NCBI GenBank assembly: GCA_937876985.1 | Contig: CALEFT010000027.1 | Coordinates: 1-64,000 of the forward strand | From: an uncultured Clostridia bacterium | GTDB taxonomy: Bacteria > Bacillota > Clostridia > Saccharofermentanales > Saccharofermentanaceae | DNA length: 64,000 nucleotides | Reading direction: 5' to 3' | In this document: positions 40,804 to 50,435 of the stretch, in pieces | How the letters are laid out: each line of letters begins with the position of its first letter | Position numbering within the stretch: the first letter of the stretch is position 1 | Notes under the pieces: model-generated | Database searches by the model: none | What the model saw: the letters and a program-made list of their open reading frames with translations, nothing else | Told to the model about the DNA's origin: nothing | Made by a program: the position numbers and the translations under genes

Positions 40804-40937
40804 TATGGGGGAGAAAAGCAAAATGTTAAAGAAATATAAAAATCTTACATATAAGGTGATATTTTCTTTTGGATTTGCTACAATCATAATGCTTTAGTCT
40901 CGAAAAGGGACAAAAATAATTTTTGATGGAGTGTGTT

Positions 40938-42896
40938 ATGGAAAACAAAGAAAAATTCAAGCCATACGTCGCGCCTGAGAAGGTTACGCCAGAGCTAACA
41001 GCAGTTTCAATCATTATTGGACTTATCTTAGCAGTTGTCTTTGGCGCAGCGAATGCATATCTCGGATTGCGCGTTGGTATGACAGTATCGGCTTCCATTC
41101 CAGCAGCGGTTATCTCAATGGGTATTCTCAGAATCTTACTTAAGAGAAACTCCGTACTTGAGAGTAATATCGTTCAGACTATGGGTTCAGCAGGTGAGTC
41201 TGTAGCTGCTGGAGCAATCTTTACACTTCCTGCTCTATATTTGTGGGCAAGTGAAGGTGTAAGTGAGGAGCCATCAATTCTTACAGTTTCATTGATCGCA
41301 TTGGTTGGTGGTCTTCTAGGTGTATTCTTCATGGTACCACTAAGAAATGCTTTGATTGTTAAGGAGCATGGTGTTCTTCCTTATCCAGAAGGAACAGCTT
41401 GTGCAGACGTACTTCTCGCTGGTGAGTCCGGTGGCGCAAATGCAAAATCAGTATTTGTAGGTATGGGATTATCTGCAATAGTAAAGTTTATTGTAGATGG
41501 ACTTAAGCTTATTCCAGCTACAATTTCTATTCCAGTAAAGCCATTACGTACAGCTTTCTCTGGTCAGCCATATCCAGCTTTATTGAGCGTAGGTTATATC
41601 TGTGGAATTAAGATTTCTAGCTACATGTTTGCTGGTGGTATGCTTGGATGGTTTATTATTATCCCAATCCTCGTTCTTGGATTTGGTGATACAGTTTTGT
41701 TCCCAGCTACAGTTTCTATCGCAGAAGTTTATGCTGAGAATGGCCCAGATGCAATTTGGTCAAGCTACATTAGATATATCGGTGCTGGCGCAGTTGCAAT
41801 GGGTGGTATCATTAGCTTAATTAAGTCTATTCCACTTATCATTAGAACATTTAAGGATACAATCAAGAGCCTTAAGGGTGAGTCAACAAAGGCTACTCTT
41901 AGAACAGAACAGGATTTGCCATTCCCAATCATTATTGGTGCAATTGCATTCCTTACACTTGCTGTATGGCTCCTTCCAATGATTCCAGTTTCATTCCTTG
42001 GTGCATTGATTATCGTAATCTTCGGATTCTTCTTTGCAACAGTTTCTTCTAGAATGGTTGGTCTTGTAGGAAGTAGTAACAACCCAGTATCTGGTATGGC
42101 TATTGCTACACTTCTTGTTACAACATTCATTCTTAAGGCAACAGGCACAACAGGTGCTGCTGGAATGATTGCTGCAATTTCTATTGGTTCTGTAATTTGT
42201 ATCGTTGCTGCTATTGCAGGTGATACATCACAAGACCTTAAGACAGGTTACATTCTTGGTGCTACTCCTAAGAAGCAGCAGATTGCTGAGGTTCTTGGTG
42301 TAGCAGTTTCTGCATTTACAATTGGTTATGTATTGATTCTTCTCAATTCCGCATATGGATTTGGTTCTGAAGAAATCTCAGCTCCACAGGCAACACTCAT
42401 GAAGATGATTGTTGAAGGTGTTATGAGTAACCAGCTTCCATGGATTCTTATTGGAGTTGGTGCACTTATTGCACTTGTTGTTGAGATTTGCAGAATTTCT
42501 GTTCTTCCATTTGCTATTGGACTTTACTTGCCACTTGAGCTTTCGACAACAATCATGCTCGGTGGTGTAATTAGACATCTAATTGACAAGAGAAAGACAG
42601 ATTACGAGAAGGAAAACTCTGATACAGATGCAGGCGTATTGTTCTCTTCTGGTATGATCGCAGGTGAGGGACTTGTTGGTATTCTCCTTGCAATCCTTAC
42701 AGTTGTTGGAGTAGCAGATACATTTGATTTGTCATTCCTCCCTGATATGCTACCAGGAGTTGCAAGTACAGTATATAGCTATGTAGTAGGCATTGGAATG
42801 ATCGTTCTTCTTGCACTCTTGCTTTTCAAGGTAGGAAAGACAGGGCCAGCAGTTGTGATTGAAGCTTCCGATGACGATGATAGTGAAGAGGTATAA
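40938..42896 (+). CDS. OPT family oligopeptide transporter
   Basis: A 652-residue multi-pass transporter (about 14-16 segments) of the prokaryotic OPT family. It has TAVSIIIGLILAVVFGAANAYLGLRVGMTVSASIPAAVI at the start, LPYPEGTACADVLLAGE, and GDTSQDLKTGYILGATPKKQQIAEVLG. In bacteria the family imports peptides or metal-chelator complexes, and the substrate here is unknown. ATG 40938 behind TGGAGTG is chosen over an earlier in-frame ATG. A PqqD-like gene follows after 8 bases, an association that suggests a peptide substrate. Confidence 0.92.
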   Translation: MENKEKFKPYVAPEKVTPELTAVSIIIGLILAVVFGAANAYLGLRVGMTVSASIPAAVISMGILRILLKRNSVLESNIVQTMGSAGESVAAGAIFTLPALYLWASEGVSEEPSILTVSLIALVGGLLGVFFMVPLRNALIVKEHGVLPYPEGTACADVLLAGESGGANAKSVFVGMGLSAIVKFIVDGLKLIPATISIPVKPLRTAFSGQPYPALLSVGYICGIKISSYMFAGGMLGWFIIIPILVLGFGDTVLFPATVSIAEVYAENGPDAIWSSYIRYIGAGAVAMGGIISLIKSIPLIIRTFKDTIKSLKGESTKATLRTEQDLPFPIIIGAIAFLTLAVWLLPMIPVSFLGALIIVIFGFFFATVSSRMVGLVGSSNNPVSGMAIATLLVTTFILKATGTTGAAGMIAAISIGSVICIVAAIAGDTSQDLKTGYILGATPKKQQIAEVLGVAVSAFTIGYVLILLNSAYGFGSEEISAPQATLMKMIVEGVMSNQLPWILIGVGALIALVVEICRISVLPFAIGLYLPLELSTTIMLGGVIRHLIDKRKTDYEKENSDTDAGVLFSSGMIAGEGLVGILLAILTVVGVADTFDLSFLPDMLPGVASTVYSYVVGIGMIVLLALLLFKVGKTGPAVVIEASDDDDSEEV

Positions 42897-42904
42897 GAGT
42901 AATA

Positions 42905-43291
42905 ATGGGCAAGAAGTTATTTTCGCAAAAGGTAAGCTATGACGAGTGCATTCCAATAAGACGCGACAATCATAGCTTTGAAGTGGATGAAGAAGGCAAG
43001 GTTACTATTGTTAGAGAAAACAAGGGTTTCTTCAATCGCTTACTTCAACTACTTAAACTTAAGCCGACACATACAAATATTCATCTGGAGGGACAGGGAA
43101 ATACTGTATACCCTTTGATAGATGGGAAAAGAACAATTAAAGAAATTGGAGACCTTGTGAGAGAGAAGCATAAGGAAGAGTCGGAGCCAGTATACGAAAG
43201 ACTTATTCAATTCTTGAATGTGTTGGAAAGCAACGGTTTCATATACTATAAGAAAGTAGAAGAAAAGAAAGTAGAAGAAAAGTCGAAATAA
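42905..43291 (+). CDS. PqqD-like peptide-chaperone domain protein
   Basis: A 128-residue protein. The C-terminal half (about 55-115) fits the PqqD/RRE winged fold: NTVYPLIDGKRTIKEIGDLVREKH...VYERLIQFLNVLESNGFIYY. PqqD-type domains present leader peptides to RiPP-modifying enzymes, but no precursor or radical SAM enzyme is nearby. The tail is a short Lys/Val/Glu tandem repeat (KKVEEKKVEEK). It is translationally close to the OPT transporter (8-base gap), so a shared role in peptide handling is a reasonable inference. Confidence 0.8.
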   Translation: MGKKLFSQKVSYDECIPIRRDNHSFEVDEEGKVTIVRENKGFFNRLLQLLKLKPTHTNIHLEGQGNTVYPLIDGKRTIKEIGDLVREKHKEESEPVYERLIQFLNVLESNGFIYYKKVEEKKVEEKSK

Positions 43292-43319
43292 TATTGCCAA
43301 AAAATTCTTGTAAACTTAA

Positions 43320-43357
43320 GGGACCTACGAAAGGATATTTCGTGGGTCCTTCTTATT
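43320..43357 (+). terminator. Terminator of the OPT-PqqD unit
   Basis: GGACCTACGAAA pairs with TTTCGTGGGTCC, followed by TTCTTATT. Confidence 0.85.
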
Positions 43358-43465
43358 ATGCGATTAGTTTTTCCGAATAATCATGCATATTTCAAATAAG
43401 AATATTGCTAAATCTACGGTTGTGGAGTAATATGCTTGTCGCGAATAAAAGAGGAGAGCTGACAT

Positions 43466-44833
43466 ATGACAGATTTGAGGCACGATAAGAAGTTTAAGCA
43501 TGAGTTATATTCGAATCTTGGGACAATAGTGACGCCGATTGCAATTCAGTATTTGATGTCTTCGTTGGTTACGGCGTCGGATGCTTTTATGCTTGGTTTT
43601 TTGGACCAGGATTCATTGTCGGCATCTTCACTAGCTGGACAGGTGGCTTTCGTGTTCAGCTTGTTCTACGGAGCATTTGTGTTTGGTCTTAATGTTCTTG
43701 CTGCGCAGTATTGGGGCAAGGGTGATGAGAAGAAGACTTCTGCTGTTCTCGCAATCACAATGCGTTATTCACTTATTGTTGGACTTGTATTTACACTTGC
43801 TGCTCTCGTAATTCCTGAGACGATTATGCTTGTGTTTACAAAGGATCCTGCACTTATTAGGCTGGGTGGAAAGTATTTAAGAACGGTAGCTGTATCTTAT
43901 TTACTAACTAGTTATACACAGACTTATTTTGCGATGATGAAGGTGTGCGACAGGGCTACGCTAAGTAGCATGATAGGGTCTATCGCTGTTGTAGTAAATA
44001 TTATACTCAATGCTATATTTATTTTTGGCCTTGGACCAGCTCCAAAAATGGGAATCGAAGGAGCTGCACTTGCTACACTCCTTGCTCGTGTTTTAGAAAC
44101 AGTTCTTGTGATAATCGCAGTTTGCAGAAAGCAGTGTATGCCATTAGATTTGAAGGTGATGCTACATACAGATGATAAAGAATTAGTTCGCGATTATTGG
44201 GAATACACAGTTCCGCTTCTAATAAACCAGATTGGTTGGGGAGGCGGAGTTACGATGTACTCTGTAATTATGGGACACTTAGGTACTGATGCGACAGCAG
44301 CAAATTCGATAGCAAGTATTGTTAGAACAATGATTGCAAGTCTATGCTGGGGTATCGCGTCTGGTGTAGGAATAATTATTGGAGGTATGCTAGGTCGTAA
44401 CGAATATGACAAGGCTAAGGTTGCTGGAGGAAGCTTTGTTAGATTCTCGATATGGATAGGTATCGGTTCTGGTATTGTAATACTTGCTTTGACTCCGCTT
44501 GTGTTACATTTCATCGTGCTTAAGCCACAAGCGCAGTACTATCTTAAATACATGATGCTTATGGCGTCGTATTACATTATTGGAAATTCACTTAATTCGG
44601 TAATTATTTCTGGAATTTTCCCATCTGGTGGAGATACGAAGTTCGGAATGATTTGTGATGCAGTTACGCTTTGGGCTGTAGTAGTTCCGCTTGGAATGCT
44701 TGCCGCTTTTGTATTCAAGCTTCCGGTTTTGGTGGTTGCATTTATCTTGACACTCGATGAGTTTGTTAAAATTCCGGCGGTATATATTCACTATAAGAAG
44801 TATTTGTGGATTAAGAACATTACAAAAGAGTGA
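43466..44833 (+). CDS. MATE family efflux transporter
   Basis: A 455-residue protein with 12 membrane segments in two homologous halves. The N-terminal half has GTIVTPIAIQYLMSSLVTASDAFMLGFL and ALAGQVAFVFSL-type sequence; the second half has TVPLLINQIGWGGGVTMYSVIMGHLG. MATE pumps export drugs or metabolites using sodium or protons; the substrate cannot be assigned. GAGGAGAGCT precedes the ATG. Monocistronic as far as can be seen. Confidence 0.93.
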   Translation: MTDLRHDKKFKHELYSNLGTIVTPIAIQYLMSSLVTASDAFMLGFLDQDSLSASSLAGQVAFVFSLFYGAFVFGLNVLAAQYWGKGDEKKTSAVLAITMRYSLIVGLVFTLAALVIPETIMLVFTKDPALIRLGGKYLRTVAVSYLLTSYTQTYFAMMKVCDRATLSSMIGSIAVVVNIILNAIFIFGLGPAPKMGIEGAALATLLARVLETVLVIIAVCRKQCMPLDLKVMLHTDDKELVRDYWEYTVPLLINQIGWGGGVTMYSVIMGHLGTDATAANSIASIVRTMIASLCWGIASGVGIIIGGMLGRNEYDKAKVAGGSFVRFSIWIGIGSGIVILALTPLVLHFIVLKPQAQYYLKYMMLMASYYIIGNSLNSVIISGIFPSGGDTKFGMICDAVTLWAVVVPLGMLAAFVFKLPVLVVAFILTLDEFVKIPAVYIHYKKYLWIKNITKE

Positions 44834-44977
44834 CAACGCCTAGTAAATAAGGCATTCTGACTGACAAACTAGGTTTTGTAGAGTATAATTAGGGCGGTAT
44901 TGCATTTGCAATTGAGTATAGCAGTGTGCAATTACTAATAGAATGAGAAGACTAATAATTGAAGGTGCGAGACAAAT

Positions 44978-45943
44978 ATGAAGAAGATAAGTATTTTGAT
45001 TCCTTGCTATAACGAAGAAGAGAATGTAGAGCCTATGGCAAATGCCCTTACGGAGCTTTTCGAGGGGGAGCTTAAGGCGTATGACTATGAAGTAGTTTTT
45101 ATCGATAACGATTCTAAGGATTTGACTAGACCGAAGTTGCGTCAGATTTGCGAAAAGAACAAGCACATTAAGGCAATTTTCAATGCGAAGAATTTTGGAC
45201 AGTTTAATTCGCCATATTATGGAATGCTTCAGACGACTGGTGATTGTACTATCTCGATGGTTTGCGATTTCCAAGATCCGATTGAGCTCATTCCGCAGTA
45301 TATTCGTGAGTGGGAGAATGGATATAAGATTGTCATTGGAATTAAGACATCCTCGAAGGAAAGCAAGATTATGTATTTCCTAAGAAGCGTGTACTACAAG
45401 GTGATTAAGAAGTTCTCTGACGTTGAGCAGATTGAGCATTTTACGGGTTCTGGTCTTTATGACAAGGCTTTTGTTCAGGTGCTTCGCGACCTTAAGGATC
45501 CAAAGCCTTTCCTTCGTGGAATTGTTGGAGAGCTTGGATTTGAGCGTAAGGAGATTCCTTATGAGCAGCCACAAAGAAGAGCTGGAAAGACATCTAATAA
45601 TTTCTATAGACTTTACGATGCAGCGATGCTATCAATTACTTCATATACGAAGATTGGTCTTCGTATCGCGACAATTGGTGGTGCGGTTGCGTCTTGTATC
45701 AGCTTAATTATTGCGCTTGTATATTTTATTATGAAGCTTTGCATGTGGGATTCGTTCCCTGCAGGAATGGCGCCTGTTGTAATTGGTATGTTTGTGCTTG
45801 GTTCGATTCAGTTGTTCTTTATTGGACTACTTGGCGAGTACATTCTTAATATCAACGACAGAATTATGAATCGTCCGCTTGTAATTGAGGCAGAGAGAAT
45901 TAATTTCGACGATAATAAAGATAATAACGAGAAGAACGCATAA
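44978..45943 (+). CDS. Family 2 glycosyltransferase, membrane-anchored (GtrB/DPM1 type)
   Basis: A 321-residue enzyme likely to transfer a sugar from a nucleotide donor to polyprenyl phosphate. The GT-A domain has ISILIPCYNEEENVEPM, VVFIDNDSKD, NFGQFNSPYYGMLQTTGD, the catalytic VCDFQDPIELI, and the QRRAGKTSNNFYRLYD loop. Two C-terminal membrane segments (about 230-255 and 268-290) follow. GAAGGTGCGAG precedes the ATG. It is followed by a GT87-type enzyme, so it may make its lipid-linked donor. Confidence 0.92.
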   Translation: MKKISILIPCYNEEENVEPMANALTELFEGELKAYDYEVVFIDNDSKDLTRPKLRQICEKNKHIKAIFNAKNFGQFNSPYYGMLQTTGDCTISMVCDFQDPIELIPQYIREWENGYKIVIGIKTSSKESKIMYFLRSVYYKVIKKFSDVEQIEHFTGSGLYDKAFVQVLRDLKDPKPFLRGIVGELGFERKEIPYEQPQRRAGKTSNNFYRLYDAAMLSITSYTKIGLRIATIGGAVASCISLIIALVYFIMKLCMWDSFPAGMAPVVIGMFVLGSIQLFFIGLLGEYILNINDRIMNRPLVIEAERINFDDNKDNNEKNA

Positions 45944-46025
45944 CAGTTCTCTGCTATGCATTCGACTTGTAGCGTTGCCGTGTTGGTGACGCGAGATAAA
46001 AGAGAAGATTCGGGAAGAAGAGAAT

Positions 46026-47423
46026 ATGAATTCAAAGAAAGATTTGATGGGGAAGACAAACTACTATTTACTGTTGTTGTTTTTCTTAATTTTTATAGTA
46101 TGCACAACTATATATTATGTAGCAGCTGAAGTTTCTGGTGCACCAAGAGAGATGGTAGATGCGGTTGTTGAAGAAGGTGCTGATTCTAATCCGCTTACTT
46201 ACGATGTTGATATCGATGAGACGGTTGTAGTTTATGACCCATTGTTCTATGCACACGACCGTTTCCGTGACTACATTTGTATTACAGAGGCTATTCATGA
46301 CTGGGATCCATATTTCGATTGGTCTACGAATTATCCACCATTTTGCTTAGTTATTGCATTCTTTTTTAGCCTTGGTGGAGACTGGGATGATATTACTTTA
46401 CATACACAGCTAGAGGCTCTCGATAGAGAAGCAAATTATCCAGGAATGATAGCGTTTGTTGTTATTTATTTGATTAGCATTTTGGCGGTAGTGGCTGCAT
46501 TCTCTTTTAGTAAGAAAAATCACCCACTTCGCTCGATTCTTCTTACGCTTGGTCTTACTGCTTTGTTTATTTGCAGTACGCCTTCCATGTTTCTTATCGA
46601 CCGAGGAAATTATTTGTCTTTTGCTATAATTGCGACTATGTTATGGGCATTGTTCGAGACTATTGGCAAGAAGGATGCAGCGGCAGTTATGTTGGCATTT
46701 GCTAGTGCGCTTAAGATTTATCCACTATTTATTCTTGCATACTATTTCTTCGAGTGGATTCTCGACATGATTAAAGAGAAGTCTATCAAGGCAAGAGAAG
46801 ACCTAAGAAAACAAATTTTCCTTTGCTGTGCGACAGGACTTATCGTAACAATCCTTCCGATTCTTACATTTAAGCACAGCATAATTGATAATGTCCGTGG
46901 CTTTGGCGGAGGATTATTCTCCTTCGGCGGCGGCGGTTATATGCCACAATATTTTACTGTTGGACTTACAGGCCTAATTAGCTATATCGCAAAGGATCTT
47001 GAAGTACCAGGAATGCTCATTTGGTTCCTTGTTGGTGCGAGCGTAGCACTTATCTGCTATATTCTAATATATCTACGTAGAGACGATATCCGCTTCGCCG
47101 AGAAGGCTCTTGTATTAGTTGCGCTAATGACATGGCTTACACCGAATTCATATGTGTATAATGCTTGCTATATGTTTGCGCCAACACTTGCGTTGCTTTT
47201 CGAGAGAAGGCCAGAAGGAGAGAAGGTGCAGAAGCGTTATTTTGCGTATATTGCGATTTGCGCACTCCTATTTGTGCCAAAGGCGTATGTTTATAGACTT
47301 GCAACGCATCAAAGCAATGCAATTTGGATGGACAACGCGTTAATGATTGCGATTTTTGTAATCTTCATCGCGACTTCCGTTGCAGCTCTTATTCGAAATC
47401 GTAATAATAGTAGTCGTAATTAA
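46026..47423 (+). CDS. GT87-type polyprenol-dependent membrane glycosyltransferase
   Basis: A 465-residue protein with about 10-12 membrane segments. The large first extracytoplasmic loop contains RDYICITEAIHDWDPYFDWSTNYPPFCL, the Asp-rich and YPP features of the GT87/DUF2029 and related GT-C family, and the segment FASALKIYPLFILAYYFFE is typical. It would use lipid-linked sugars outside the membrane. Its 3' end overlaps the convergent gene at 47389 by 35 bases. It probably works with the preceding GT2 enzyme. Confidence 0.8.
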   Translation: MNSKKDLMGKTNYYLLLLFFLIFIVCTTIYYVAAEVSGAPREMVDAVVEEGADSNPLTYDVDIDETVVVYDPLFYAHDRFRDYICITEAIHDWDPYFDWSTNYPPFCLVIAFFFSLGGDWDDITLHTQLEALDREANYPGMIAFVVIYLISILAVVAAFSFSKKNHPLRSILLTLGLTALFICSTPSMFLIDRGNYLSFAIIATMLWALFETIGKKDAAAVMLAFASALKIYPLFILAYYFFEWILDMIKEKSIKAREDLRKQIFLCCATGLIVTILPILTFKHSIIDNVRGFGGGLFSFGGGGYMPQYFTVGLTGLISYIAKDLEVPGMLIWFLVGASVALICYILIYLRRDDIRFAEKALVLVALMTWLTPNSYVYNACYMFAPTLALLFERRPEGEKVQKRYFAYIAICALLFVPKAYVYRLATHQSNAIWMDNALMIAIFVIFIATSVAALIRNRNNSSRN

Positions 47424-49182
47424 CAACATCTGCTTCTCTTCCGAAAAGCTCCCTTAATTCATTAATAATCTCTTCGCGCTCTTCCATATCGTCGATTGCA
47501 CGAGAAGCTAGTAGGATGCCGTCGTAGCCTTGCTCTTCGGCCCATATCAGCTGTTCTTCGAGAGGCAAAGTAGAGATGCTCTGTAGTGTAGTAGCGTTGC
47601 TATTTGTGTACAAAACTCCATAGGAAAGCTGAAGTCTATTGTCATGCACTACGAGGTGAATTGGCTCGTAGAGGAAATAGTTTACGGACACATTTGTCTC
47701 TGGATACTGGATGTATGGAAGGAAGTACAAATCAACTGTTCCATCTTCCGGATTATCTTGCATAGCAACTTCCATAATTCTATCTACTGTGTCCTTGTTG
47801 TTCTGGAAATAATCGCTCTGATGTGCGTAGATATACTGATTGTTTGTTGAAGACTGATCCCAGATGCTAAACGCGCAGACACATAACATCATTGCACTTA
47901 AGATGATTGTTATTGATGTCTTGATAAGCTTAGAAGTCTTCTTAGTGTCAAGCTTAGAAACTAGGAAGTCGTAAAGGTTTCCAAGGCACAGTCCGAGGAA
48001 AATCGCACACAAGAATGCTAGGAAAACAGAGATTCTGTTGTAGCAGCGGATGAGTGGGAAAATCATTGTGAATATAGTTGATAGACTACCTTGTGTGGCA
48101 ATAAGAAGTGTCGCAAGAGACATAAACCAAATTGCCTTGTAGGACGTGATTTCCTTGCCGCTAAAGATGAAGAACGAATAGATTAGCACAAGAAGGAGAC
48201 CGATAGATATTACGATACCAAACGTAGAGAAATCGGACTCAGAAATAGCCAGGCTGTTTGCTTGCATATATGTGTTTCTAAGCTCTGCTAAGCGTCCACT
48301 TCTATGACCAATAGTAGGCAAAATCAGCTGAGCAATTCTGAAAGAGAAAATGTCCGTTCCAAGTCTTGCTCTAGAAACGACTTTGGAAGCTTCGCTAGAG
48401 AAAAGATTATGTACAAAAACTGGAATAACACAGAGCACAACGCCAGCAACTACAAGGCCGATGGAAAAGAGACTATCCTTGATTTTCTTAATGCTCTTAG
48501 AACAAATAGAAACGACAATTCCTGCAATAAGGAAGTAGAAACAAGCGAAGAAAGAATAGTAAATTCCAGTCGTTCCGCAGATTATAAGCCAAACAATATT
48601 GCTCTTGCGCTTCAGGTCAAATCTGGAAGTAAACAGCTCGATTGCAAAGCAAAGCGCGATTGGCGCAATGAAGTAGAAGCACAAATATGTATGTCCGCTA
48701 AGTCTTAAGCTGTGGTATGGCAAGAACGTGTAGGTTACAGCAAGCAAGCTAGCAAGAAGTGGCTTAAGGCCGAGACGCTTAGCTGCATAAATAAAAGTGT
48801 ACGCTACGATGTAGAAGCTTGATAGTAGAAACAAATTGCTTCCGAGAATATAGTTTGGTACGACTATTGCGAAAAGATACTGAACAACAAGAAGTCCAAG
48901 GTCGATACCGTAGAAGCCATAGTAGTCGGAGCCATATGGGGAACCAATGGAATCGAATGTGAAGAAGCTCTTGTCAAAGTGCATCTCGTGAGATCTTAGA
49001 AGGTCGTTGGACGCATCACCAAATTGATACATGAGAGGATATTTGGTTAGGTCTATTCCGTCAAGAAATAATACGTATGGAATAGCAAGAGTGATAATTA
49101 TCGTTGCAAGAAGATATGGCCATAAGTTTAATATGGTCTTAGCACAATTCTTCATAAGAATCTTGTTGTTAAGTTTATTCAT
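47389..49182 (-). CDS. YfhO-like multi-pass membrane protein (GT-C type)
   Basis: A 597-residue protein with about 11-12 membrane segments and a C-terminal extracytoplasmic domain (about 450-597). After TM1 it has FGDASNDLLRSHEMHFDKSFFTFDSIGSPYGSDYY and later PYHSLRLSGHTYLCFYFIAP, characteristic of a large family of putative surface glycosyl transferases. It is the only leftward gene on the right arm, so it is transcribed against replication. It is divergent from glf and convergent with the GT87-type gene, overlapping it by 35 bases. Confidence 0.75.
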   Translation of the reverse strand: MNKLNNKILMKNCAKTILNLWPYLLATIIITLAIPYVLFLDGIDLTKYPLMYQFGDASNDLLRSHEMHFDKSFFTFDSIGSPYGSDYYGFYGIDLGLLVVQYLFAIVVPNYILGSNLFLLSSFYIVAYTFIYAAKRLGLKPLLASLLAVTYTFLPYHSLRLSGHTYLCFYFIAPIALCFAIELFTSRFDLKRKSNIVWLIICGTTGIYYSFFACFYFLIAGIVVSICSKSIKKIKDSLFSIGLVVAGVVLCVIPVFVHNLFSSEASKVVSRARLGTDIFSFRIAQLILPTIGHRSGRLAELRNTYMQANSLAISESDFSTFGIVISIGLLLVLIYSFFIFSGKEITSYKAIWFMSLATLLIATQGSLSTIFTMIFPLIRCYNRISVFLAFLCAIFLGLCLGNLYDFLVSKLDTKKTSKLIKTSITIILSAMMLCVCAFSIWDQSSTNNQYIYAHQSDYFQNNKDTVDRIMEVAMQDNPEDGTVDLYFLPYIQYPETNVSVNYFLYEPIHLVVHDNRLQLSYGVLYTNSNATTLQSISTLPLEEQLIWAEEQGYDGILLASRAIDDMEEREEIINELRELFGREADVVNYDYYYYDFE

Positions 49183-49304
49183 TAGTATACTTCCTTAATA
49201 TAAATCTTTACTGATTATATACTTCAATACACATAATCAACAAGTTTTATATGTTAAAATAACTAAATGAACACCGAGATGCTATTAGGGAGAAAACCTT
49301 AGAA

Positions 49305-50435
49305 ATGAATAAGTATGATTTTTTGATTGTTGGAGCAGGCTTATACGGAGCGACATTTGCAAGAATTATGGCAGATAGTGGCAAGCGTTGCTTGGTAATT
49401 GATAAGAGAGAGCATATCGCTGGAAATATTTATACAGAGAACCAGAACGGAATAAATGTTCATAAGTATGGAGCACATATCTTCCATACAAGTGATGACG
49501 AGGTGTGGGAATTTGCTTCGAGATTTACGACATTCAATCGTTATACGAATTCTCCGATTGCTAATTATAATGGAGAAATCTTTTCGATGCCTTTCAATAT
49601 GTACACTTTCAATAAGATGTGGGGTGTGGCGACACCAGAAGAAGCAGAAAATAAGCTGAAGCAGCAAAGACAAGAGGCGCTTGATATGCTTAATGGTAGG
49701 GAGCCGGCAAATCTTGAGGAGCAGGCGATTAGCTTGATTGGACGCGATATCTACGAGAAGCTCGTCAAGGGCTATACAGAGAAGCAGTGGGGACGTAAGG
49801 CGACGGAGCTTCCAGGCTTCATTATCAAGAGACTTCCGGTGCGTTTGACATACGACAACAACTATTTTAACGATAAGTATCAGGGAATTCCGATGGGTGG
49901 ATATACTTTGATGGTGGAGAAGATGCTTGATAGTGAGCTTATCGAGGTAAGGCTTGGGGTTGACTATCTTCTAGATTCTAATCGAAGCGAGCTAGAAGCG
50001 TGCGCAGATAAGATTATTTATACGGGAATGATAGATGAGTTCTTTGACTATTGCTATGGTCCGCTTGAATATAGGTCGCTTAAGTTTGAGACGGAAGTGA
50101 TGCCAGAGGTTGATAATTTCCAGGGCAATGCGGTAGTAAATTATACGGATGACAAGACGAAGTATACGAGAATTATTGAGCACAAGTATTTTGAGTTTAA
50201 TAATTGTAGTGGTACTGTAGTTACGAGGGAATTTCCAAGTAGCTGGGAAAGAGGCGATGAGCCTTATTATCCAATGAATGACGAGAAGAATAATGAGCTT
50301 TATCAGAAGTATAGCAAGTTAGCTTCGAAGAAGTCTACTAACGTATTCTTCGGAGGAAGACTTGGCAAGTACAAGTATTATGATATGGATGATGTAATTT
50401 TAGAAGCAATGAAGGATGCGAGGTTGTTTAATTAA
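49305..50435 (+). CDS. glf: UDP-galactopyranose mutase
   Basis: A 376-residue flavoenzyme interconverting UDP-galactopyranose and UDP-galactofuranose. The FAD-binding start is FLIVGAGLYGATFARIMADSGKRCLVIDKR. It has GPHIFHTS-type sequence (KYGAHIFHTSDDEVWEF), YTEKQWGRKATELPGFIIKRLPVR, and the C-terminal FFGGRLGKYKYYDMDDVI. Length is normal. It implies galactofuranose in the surface glycan made by neighbouring transferases. The next gene starts at its stop codon (TAATG). Confidence 0.96.
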   Translation: MNKYDFLIVGAGLYGATFARIMADSGKRCLVIDKREHIAGNIYTENQNGINVHKYGAHIFHTSDDEVWEFASRFTTFNRYTNSPIANYNGEIFSMPFNMYTFNKMWGVATPEEAENKLKQQRQEALDMLNGREPANLEEQAISLIGRDIYEKLVKGYTEKQWGRKATELPGFIIKRLPVRLTYDNNYFNDKYQGIPMGGYTLMVEKMLDSELIEVRLGVDYLLDSNRSELEACADKIIYTGMIDEFFDYCYGPLEYRSLKFETEVMPEVDNFQGNAVVNYTDDKTKYTRIIEHKYFEFNNCSGTVVTREFPSSWERGDEPYYPMNDEKNNELYQKYSKLASKKSTNVFFGGRLGKYKYYDMDDVILEAMKDARLFN

